64,000 nucleotides of DNA from NCBI GenBank assembly GCA_965228045.1, contig OZ245789.1:2666001-2730000 (forward strand), in the 5' to 3' direction. The notes beneath the pieces were generated by a model. That model worked only from the letters and a program-made list of their open reading frames with translations. It was not told where the DNA came from and made no database searches. Of the stretch, positions 15,704 to 21,594 are shown one piece after another (the first letter of the stretch is position 1; every line of letters starts with the position of its first letter). The position numbers and the translations under genes are program-made. The stretch comes from JANQEU01 sp965228045 (GTDB lineage Bacteria; Bacteroidota; Bacteroidia; Cytophagales; Cyclobacteriaceae).

Positions 15704-15867
15704 TTATCAAACATTTTGAGTTGCTGACTATTTTCTACAAATTCTTCTGCGTGCTTTAAAAACCAGTCTTTTAGTGTGGTTTCATTAAGTGCAAGAGCTT
15801 TTCTAAGTTTCTTCTTGAAATCTGGATCAACTTCAATTACAATTCTTCCTGAATCACCTACAGCCAT
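15700..15867 (-). CDS. Putative ribbon-helix-helix regulator, 55 aa
   Basis: Short frame from the ATG at 15867, coupled by an ATGA overlap to the DUF4007 gene. The sequence has a beta strand RIVIEVD (residues 8-14). A helix DPDFKKKLRKALALN follows, and then a second helix ETTLKDWFLKHAEEFV. This is the classic strand-helix-helix plan of MetJ/Arc-type dimeric DNA-binding proteins. A perfect 21-bp inverted repeat lies 5 bases upstream of the start, an expected operator for autorepression. It is therefore the probable transcriptional regulator of the minus-strand operon. It could instead be an antitoxin-like subunit. Confidence 0.72.
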   Translation of the reverse strand: MAVGDSGRIVIEVDPDFKKKLRKALALNETTLKDWFLKHAEEFVENSQQLKMFDK

Positions 15868-15871
15868 GTTA

Positions 15872-15892
15872 TGTTACATATGTTATGTAACA
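15872..15892. promoter_or_regulatory. Perfect inverted-repeat operator before the ribbon-helix-helix gene
   Basis: TGTTACATA at 15872-15880 and TATGTAACA at 15884-15892 form exact complementary 9-base arms around a TGT spacer. It ends 5 bases from the start codon of the small regulator, so binding there would block transcription or initiation of the whole minus-strand operon. Confidence 0.7.
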
Positions 15893-15921
15893 AATGTATG
15901 AATTATAATCAGCACATCCAA

Positions 15922-16449
15922 TTATGTCTCAGCACAATAGTCTTCTCCGGATTTTACCATACCAAAGGCTTGCCGAATAAGCTTATTGGCTACTGCCATA
16001 AGAGCCACTTTGCCAGGTTTTCCTTTGGCAACCAGACGATCATAGAGCTCTTTGCATTGTGTATTGTATCGGAACGCATTCATGGTAGATAGGTAAAGAA
16101 TAGCTCTAGTGTGGCTTGAGCCTATTCTTGTAATTCCTCGATAACCTCTAATAGATTTACCGGATTCGTTGATAGCTGGACAAATTCCAATGAATGATGA
16201 GAATTGCTTAGCAGATGAGAAATTCTTGAACATTCCGGAAGAAATGATCAATTCTAGAGAAGCTTTTGTGCTAATACCTGGAATAGTTTGGAGTTGGAGA
16301 AACAAGTCCTTGCAATTAAGATTGGCTAAATCCACCATTTGCTTCTCCATGATTTTGATTTGAGAAGACATGGTTTGAATCATTGCTTGACAATTTTCTA
16401 TGGTAAGCATATCAGGATTATGAAGTTGCTGGAATATCAGAGTACCTTG
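15922..16449 (-). pseudogene. IS110-family transposase, C-terminal remnant
   Basis: The open frame gives about 175 aa matching the C-terminal Transposase_20 half of IS110-like recombinases. It shows LQLQTIPGISTKASLELIIS (helix-hairpin-helix), FSSAKQFSSFIGICPAINESGKSIRG, RIGSSHTRAILYLSTMNA and VAKGKPGKVALMAVANKLI. The catalytic DEDD/RuvC-like N-terminal domain is absent: upstream the frame meets TAA at 16450-16452. An internal ATG at 16410 exists, but the product could not catalyse transposition. It marks past insertion or deletion at the right edge of the defence-like island. Confidence 0.85.
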
Positions 16450-16525
16450 TTAATTATCGGTTTTAATCCTTTTCCTGAGTGCTTTAAAAGCTCGCAAATA
16501 GAGACAAATTCTTGAATTATCAATA

Positions 16526-16632
16526 TTATGTTAAGTAAGGATTGAGCGTTGGCCCGCCAAAATACCCGGATGGCGATAGCTTCAGACTTGATTAGCTCCA
16601 TCCGGTTATATAATTTATGTTATGTTAAGTAA
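16526..16632 (+). repeat. 13-bp direct repeat pair bracketing the right island boundary
   Basis: TTATGTTAAGTAA occurs at 16526-16538 and again at 16620-16632, 94 bases apart. The segment between them contains the right copy of the 23-bp direct repeat. The rest of 16450-16721 contains no supported gene; a 54-codon minus frame (16437-16601) is unlike any protein I know. Confidence 0.6.
16592..16614 (+). repeat. Right copy of 23-bp direct repeat flanking the accessory island
   Basis: Same orientation as 4897-4919 with one mismatch. The two copies enclose about 11.7 kb containing the palindrome cluster, both defence-like operons and the IS110 remnant. Base composition changes from AT-rich inside to more GC-rich outside, as judged by eye from sampled stretches. 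Confidence 0.7.
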
Positions 16633-16721
16633 AAAAAGTAGCCATTATATCCCCTGATGTGGATTTGCGTAATGATTTATGATTTTGAAGAGTCTAGTTT
16701 GAGATCGTTAAGTTCCAATTT

Positions 16722-16955
16722 CTATTTGCTTAAGACGATTGGGTAATCCAAACCTTTGCTTCGGACCTTTTCCACCCATGCATTAAAATCCCTGGGGAAA
16801 TAAGCCATCTCATTGTCTATCTTAATGACCGTCTGTCCAAACATAAAATCACGGAAATCTTTCATTAGAGGCTCTGGGATCTCACTCAGCTTGACTGGCC
16901 TATCCCTGTGTACCAGGATATCAAAGTATTGATTGGGGGTCAATTTGTTCTTCAT
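16722..16955 (-). CDS. Hypothetical protein, 77 aa
   Basis: Family not recognised. The start at 16955 (MKNKLTPNQYFDILV) is preferred over an earlier ATG at 17012, because the extra residues look unlike a protein start. The product is soluble and compact, with a Pro-containing loop (SEIPEPLMKDFRDFMFGQ) and a Trp in the last third (FNAWVEKVRSKGLDYP). It lies just outside the island and is divergent from the DUF4249 gene at 17115. Intact reading frame and composition favour it being real. Confidence 0.55.
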   Translation of the reverse strand: MKNKLTPNQYFDILVHRDRPVKLSEIPEPLMKDFRDFMFGQTVIKIDNEMAYFPRDFNAWVEKVRSKGLDYPIVLSK

Positions 16956-17114
16956 GAAGCATCTAAAATACAAATTTCGCCAATTAAAGGTGATTTCCGT
17001 CATTGCCTGCACGATAAAGATGGATGACTCAAACCCCTCTCATAACTTGGGGTCTTTTGAATTTCTGTTGTTATCTATTCACCATTTAAACTGTAACCAG
17101 AAACCTACACTTCA

Positions 17115-18245
17115 TTGAAACCAATTGTCCTGTGGACTTTCCTCTTACTGCTCATCTTTTCCTGTATCACCCCTATCGATCTGGAATCCGAAAAAGACCC
17201 GGAACAGCTATTGGTGGTCGAAGGCTACCTGACTACGGAGGCCGGACCTCACTTTATCAAACTCTCGACCATCGCTGCTTATGGTGATGTCTATCGCAGT
17301 GTGACTGAACGTGTTGCGGATGCCAACGTTGTCATACGTACGGAGACCGGTGAAAACATTGGGCTAACCCACAACAAACAGGGCTACTACCAGACACCCA
17401 TTACCTTCCTGCCGAGAGTTGGGGCCAGCTATACGCTGATCATCGAAACGACAGAGGGCGAACGATACCTGTCCACGCCGCAGCTCATTGAGCCAGTGCC
17501 GGAGCTTCAGCAGGTAGAACTGCGTTATAAAGAGTTTCCTGATGTCACGGTCGCTGACGGTGCTGTGGGCCTTGAAGTGTATGCTACGCTTCAGGATCCG
17601 GAAAACGTAAAAAACTATTTCATGTGGACGCGAACGGACGGTGTTTTTCCTTTCACTTCCACACCCATGGAATGTCCGGATGATGTAAAGAGTTGTTGTC
17701 GTCTCGTGGATCGCGAGATGAACTGCTTTCGATTTGAGCAGAATTATAATCAACCTCACTATGACTATAGCTTCCTGCACGGTATTCTCCCGGACTGCAT
17801 CGTCAAATACCCTACGTATTTTAAACAGGCCATTGGAAGTGATCAATTACGGGATGGCAATCGCATCACCTTTAATACCGTATTCATCGAGGACGATGGC
17901 CGTCGGTTTCAGTACCGGTACCGCTTCATGCTCAACCAGCTGTCGCTGAGCGAAGAAGCTTTTGATTACTACAGTTTGGTTCAATCCCAGCAATCTATCT
18001 CCGGAGATCTCTTCGACCCCCCTCCTGCCGAAATTCGTGGTAACATCGTGAACATCGACAATCCAGGGAACAGAGCCATCGGATTCTTCGGGGCGTATGA
18101 TGTGTCTGTGATGGAGGTCTATGCATCGGGTGCCCTGATCGAGGACAAGGTACCGCAGGTGATCTTTGACAAGGAATGCTGGCGGGCGGACAGCTCGGTG
18201 GTATTAAAACCTACCTGGTGGCAGGGGGCTACTTTTAGTCAGTAA
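17115..18245 (+). CDS. DUF4249 family lipoprotein (copy 1)
   Basis: 376-aa predicted lipoprotein. It starts at TTG (17115), because an in-frame stop lies upstream without an ATG between. The start yields an ideal lipoprotein signal, LLLLIFSC, with the acylated Cys at residue 17. Family traits include LLVVEGYLTTEAGPHFIKLS, early beta-rich repeats and GDLFDPPPAEIRGNIVN near the end. A mid-protein cysteine cluster (CPDDVKSCCRLVD) may form disulfides. DUF4249 proteins are outer-membrane-associated partners of TonB-dependent receptors in Bacteroidota, but no receptor gene is adjacent here. A same-length paralogue follows 89 bases downstream. This copy is visibly more GC-rich than its paralogue. 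Confidence 0.88.
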   Translation: MKPIVLWTFLLLLIFSCITPIDLESEKDPEQLLVVEGYLTTEAGPHFIKLSTIAAYGDVYRSVTERVADANVVIRTETGENIGLTHNKQGYYQTPITFLPRVGASYTLIIETTEGERYLSTPQLIEPVPELQQVELRYKEFPDVTVADGAVGLEVYATLQDPENVKNYFMWTRTDGVFPFTSTPMECPDDVKSCCRLVDREMNCFRFEQNYNQPHYDYSFLHGILPDCIVKYPTYFKQAIGSDQLRDGNRITFNTVFIEDDGRRFQYRYRFMLNQLSLSEEAFDYYSLVQSQQSISGDLFDPPPAEIRGNIVNIDNPGNRAIGFFGAYDVSVMEVYASGALIEDKVPQVIFDKECWRADSSVVLKPTWWQGATFSQ

Positions 18246-18334
18246 TTGGTTTTTTAACGAATATGTAGGGTAAGCAAACGCCGAACTGTTATTAGTAACA
18301 TTCCGCTCAAATGTAAGAATCATTTTCATGAATT

Positions 18335-19465
18335 ATGAAAAATTTGATTGAGTGGATTTTAATCCTACAGGTTGTCATTTCCTGTATTTCCCCCGTTGAA
18401 ATTGAGACAGTTCGTTATCCTGATCCCAGATTGGTGGTGGAAGGGTATATTACGACGGAAGCTGGTCCGCATTTCATTAAATTATCAAGGATACTTCACT
18501 ATGAGGACCTTCATACAGGAGTGGATCGGAGGGTAACTGATGCCCACGTACTAATCAGAACCACCTATGGTGAAAATATTAGCTTGAAACATGTCAAACA
18601 GGGATTTTACCAAACCCCTATTACTTTTTTACCTGTAATTGGTGATTCCTATTCGCTTTACATTGAGACTTCTGAAGGAGAAACTTATATTTCATCTCCC
18701 CAGACCATTACCAGGGTTCCGGAAATACAGGAAGTTGGATTACAATATAAATATGTTCCTGGTTTACACAGCGCTAATGGAACACCTGGTCTTGAGGTCC
18801 TGGTCACCGTGGAAGACATAGAAGACACAGCTAATTATTATTTATGGACCCTTACAGATGGCGTTTATCCATTTGTCGCTAATCCGATAGGCTGTAATCC
18901 TGCGGTGACCAGCTGTTGTCCTCTGGTAGATGCCGCATCCCACTGCTTCAGATATGAACGAAATTTCAATGTACCGTATAATGACTATAGTTTCCTACAT
19001 GACCTTAGGCCTTCATGTATTTATAAATACTCAAATACGTTCAACTACGCAATTGGAAATGACCGTTTCAGGAATGGTGCCAGAACAACGTTTGAAACCA
19101 TATTCGTAGAAGACGATGGTCGCCGGTTCGAATTTCGATATCGGTTTATGTTAAATCAACTATCGATATCAAAGGAAGCATACGACTATTATTCTTTACT
19201 TCAGTCACAGCAAAGTATTTCCGGAGATCTTTTTGATCCCCCGCCAGCGGAAGTTGGTGGTAATATCTTCAATATTACAAATCCCGATAAACCAGGTGTT
19301 GGATATTTTGGAGCGTATGATCTTGTAAAGAAAGAGGTTTATGCTTCCGGTGAATTGTTAAAGGAGAAAGCCGTGAAAATCTGGTTTGCAGATGACTGTT
19401 ACCGGTCTGATAGTGGCACTATCTACAAGCCAACATGGTGGGATGGTGTGACTTTTTCAGAATAA
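18335..19465 (+). CDS. DUF4249 family lipoprotein (copy 2)
   Basis: 376 aa, gap-free paralogue of the preceding gene, with more than half of residues identical by eye. The lipoprotein signal is ILQVVISC with Cys17, and the start is ATG. Conserved blocks include VVEGYITTEAGPHFIKLS, FVEDDGRRFEFRYRFMLNQL and GDLFDPPPAEVGGNI; the cysteine cluster is kept as CNPAVTSCCPLVD. Codon and base usage are more AT-rich than in copy 1 although the proteins align end to end, so the duplication is either old or one copy came from a relative. Probable surface or periplasmic partner of an unlinked TonB-dependent receptor. Confidence 0.87.
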   Translation: MKNLIEWILILQVVISCISPVEIETVRYPDPRLVVEGYITTEAGPHFIKLSRILHYEDLHTGVDRRVTDAHVLIRTTYGENISLKHVKQGFYQTPITFLPVIGDSYSLYIETSEGETYISSPQTITRVPEIQEVGLQYKYVPGLHSANGTPGLEVLVTVEDIEDTANYYLWTLTDGVYPFVANPIGCNPAVTSCCPLVDAASHCFRYERNFNVPYNDYSFLHDLRPSCIYKYSNTFNYAIGNDRFRNGARTTFETIFVEDDGRRFEFRYRFMLNQLSISKEAYDYYSLLQSQQSISGDLFDPPPAEVGGNIFNITNPDKPGVGYFGAYDLVKKEVYASGELLKEKAVKIWFADDCYRSDSGTIYKPTWWDGVTFSE

Positions 19466-19574
19466 CCTACGTATTTATACCGAATCATTCAGGGTTTTTG
19501 CGACAAGCGGATACCGGATTTACAGGAATCGTTTATCCGGGTACTGCTCCTATTTTTGGGGAAACATTAACGCA

Positions 19575-20129
19575 ATGACCAAGACACTTTCGATACTTAC
19601 AATTCTGTTTTTCTCACTAACAGTTAAAAGCCAGGACATAGAACAGCAATATGCCAACCTCACTGATCAGTGGTTGGAGCTCTCGGAAATCTTACAATCC
19701 TATGAAGGTCTGTCTGCCTTTTGTAAGACTCCGGAGCTTCGGGATTACTCCCTGGACATCCTGTCGCAGCTGCATCACTATGATTCCGTGGTGCTGGAGT
19801 TTCTTCATGAACCTGATACCGAAACCGTCATCGGAAGCAAAGAATATCGAAGGAGTCTGAAGGACATTGAGAAGTTCGAGAACGACTATGACAACCGATC
19901 TTTTATGGCATTTCTGAGAAACAGTTGCATAGCCAGAAACGAGCTGGAAAAAGACAAGGAGGAACTGGTAAATGGATATGGGTCAGACTCTTATGACGGC
20001 CAGGTCCTTGTGCTTGAAAACGAGTTGGGCAAATTCATGAGGCACCTGGACAGAAGGATCGTTCATATTGAAAAACATCTTCATCTTATCCATCCGGATC
20101 GGTTTCAGTACCTGGTGGATGCAAGATGA
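19575..20129 (+). CDS. Secreted hypothetical protein, 184 aa
   Basis: A signal peptide (MTKTLSILTILFFSLTVKSQ) directs it to the periplasm or beyond. The mature part is helical and charged with two cysteines (LSAFCKTPEL and RNSCIARNEL) that could pair. I recognise no domain. It stands alone between the DUF4249 pair and a MORN-like gene and is followed by a clear terminator at 20171, so it is probably a single-gene unit or the end of the DUF4249 transcript. Function unknown. Confidence 0.7.
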   Translation: MTKTLSILTILFFSLTVKSQDIEQQYANLTDQWLELSEILQSYEGLSAFCKTPELRDYSLDILSQLHHYDSVVLEFLHEPDTETVIGSKEYRRSLKDIEKFENDYDNRSFMAFLRNSCIARNELEKDKEELVNGYGSDSYDGQVLVLENELGKFMRHLDRRIVHIEKHLHLIHPDRFQYLVDAR

Positions 20130-20170
20130 GAATGGACCCAATCCTGCTACCGATTGGTTAGTTTAAGTGA

Positions 20171-20203
20171 AAAAAGGGAGGTGAAAGCTTCCCTTTATTT
20201 TTG
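20171..20203 (+). terminator. Rho-independent terminator
   Basis: AAAGGGA at 20173-20179 pairs with TCCCTTT at 20190-20196, followed by ATTTTTG. It follows the secreted hypothetical gene by about 40 bases. Confidence 0.75.
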
Positions 20204-20285
20204 AATGTAACCGTTGAGCAGATTATCGTAACACCGTCTATGCAGAGGAGTTTAGTTAAATTAGCTTCTGGTAGATCATTCAATT

Positions 20286-21047
20286 ATGTCCGAATTCCTG
20301 CATGAACGAAAAGTCCTCCTTGCCCTCTTTGGCTCCCTGGCCTTTATGGCGCTGGTTTACCTTTTCGTAACTGAAAACTACGAGACTTCCGATGATACCA
20401 TGGCAGCATCTCTGGAACCCATAATCCGGGATGGCGAGCGCATCACCAGGAGACCGGATGGCACGATGAAGACCAGGATCTTCTTTGACCAGGGGATCAA
20501 GCAGGGGGATGCTTTTCTTTATTATGACGACGGGCAGACTGTGATGCTTAAAATGCAGTATGTCAATGGGAAAAGAAACGGAACTTCTACCAAGTATTAT
20601 AAAACGGGCAAGGTCTACGCCGAAACTTCATACAAAGACAATAAGTTACACGGCGTCAGGAAGTTATACTATAGAAATGGAAAGGTAAAAGCGGAAATCA
20701 ATTATGCTTATGGGTATCCGGGTACAGGACTAAAAGAGTATTTGCCGTCCGGCAGTCCAAACGAAGTGCCAGAGTTCGGCTACAGCATTTCAGGGGACAA
20801 TCTACAACTGATCCCGAGTACGGAATGTAAGAAGGAAATTGCGTTTTTTGTTGGGGATCTGATCGAAGGACAATTCCTGAATGACAGGGACCGATACCTG
20901 AAGCCGATACCTCCCAAAGATGGAAAGGTCTTCTTAAATCTCAAAGAGTTTACGCCCAGCTTCCTGAAAATGCAGGACGTAATCTGCTCCTGTAAGACGA
21001 AGCAGGGAAATCCGCTGGTGCAGAGGAGAAGGATTGTGGTGGAATAG
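20286..21047 (+). CDS. Membrane-anchored MORN-like repeat protein
   Basis: 253 aa with one N-terminal membrane helix (VLLALFGSLAFMALVYLFV, residues 10-28). A run of YwqK/MORN_2-type repeats follows at about 50-160: DGTMKTRIFFDQGIKQGD, NGKRNGTSTKYYKTGKVYAE, DNKLHGVRKLYYRNGKVKAE. The last 90 residues form a separate unknown domain with the cysteine pairs ECKKE and ICSCK. Such repeats form beta sheets and often act as scaffolds; the product family is commonly annotated as toxin-antitoxin YwqK antitoxin, without evidence of such a role here. Single gene. Confidence 0.75.
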   Translation: MSEFLHERKVLLALFGSLAFMALVYLFVTENYETSDDTMAASLEPIIRDGERITRRPDGTMKTRIFFDQGIKQGDAFLYYDDGQTVMLKMQYVNGKRNGTSTKYYKTGKVYAETSYKDNKLHGVRKLYYRNGKVKAEINYAYGYPGTGLKEYLPSGSPNEVPEFGYSISGDNLQLIPSTECKKEIAFFVGDLIEGQFLNDRDRYLKPIPPKDGKVFLNLKEFTPSFLKMQDVICSCKTKQGNPLVQRRRIVVE

Positions 21048-21594
21048 AAATTTAAAATTTAAGATTCAAAATTTGAAATCCAGTATTTCCTCACGCAAAG
21101 ATGCAGTGATATAATTCGAAATTCAAAATCTGGAATCTTATTACCCTGCTTGCCTTCCTGTAAGGTATAGCCCTTCATAATTCTCTCTGTGAACCTCTGT
21201 GTCTTCTTAGCGAAACTTTGCGCAATAAAAGGAATATCTCCCGCGGATCTCGCAGATTGACGCAGAAATGATTTGGGTGATGTCTCCCGCAGATTTCGCG
21301 GATTGGCGCAGAATACGGAATTTCTAATTCGAAACCCGAAATGTTCTCATGAAAAGACGCATGGAGCAACTGGCATCTAGCGGGGGCTCCCTTCAGGGAA
21401 TCAAAGGGTTTCACCTTCGCTGAAGCTACGGCGAACGAAGTGCGGGTGGGTCCCTTTAGGGAATTAAAGGGTGCGGGAGGGCATTCAAAATTCGGAATCG
21501 TTGTTACCCTGTCTTAGGCATCCCTAAAGGGACTGGTCCTTCACTGTTCACTCTGCGTACCTCTGTGTCTTCTTGGCGAAACTTTGCGGAATAC
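21048..21594. repeat. Intergenic repeat-rich stretch
   Basis: About 550 bases without a supported gene. A 35-base unit (ACCTCTGTGTCTTCTT...) at 21193-21227 recurs at 21559-21593 with about two differences. A CTCCCGC(A/G)GAT..CGC motif is repeated in tandem near 21239-21274 and 21282-21315. TCCCTT..GGGAAT..AAAGGG hairpin elements occur near 21388-21412 and 21450-21471. These look like dispersed intergenic repeats of Bacteroidota genomes. Confidence 0.65.

Noticed and set aside
16437..16601. 54-codon minus frame beginning inside the right 23-bp repeat
   Set aside because: No recognisable motif; it is bounded by rearrangement junctions and is likely to be chance.
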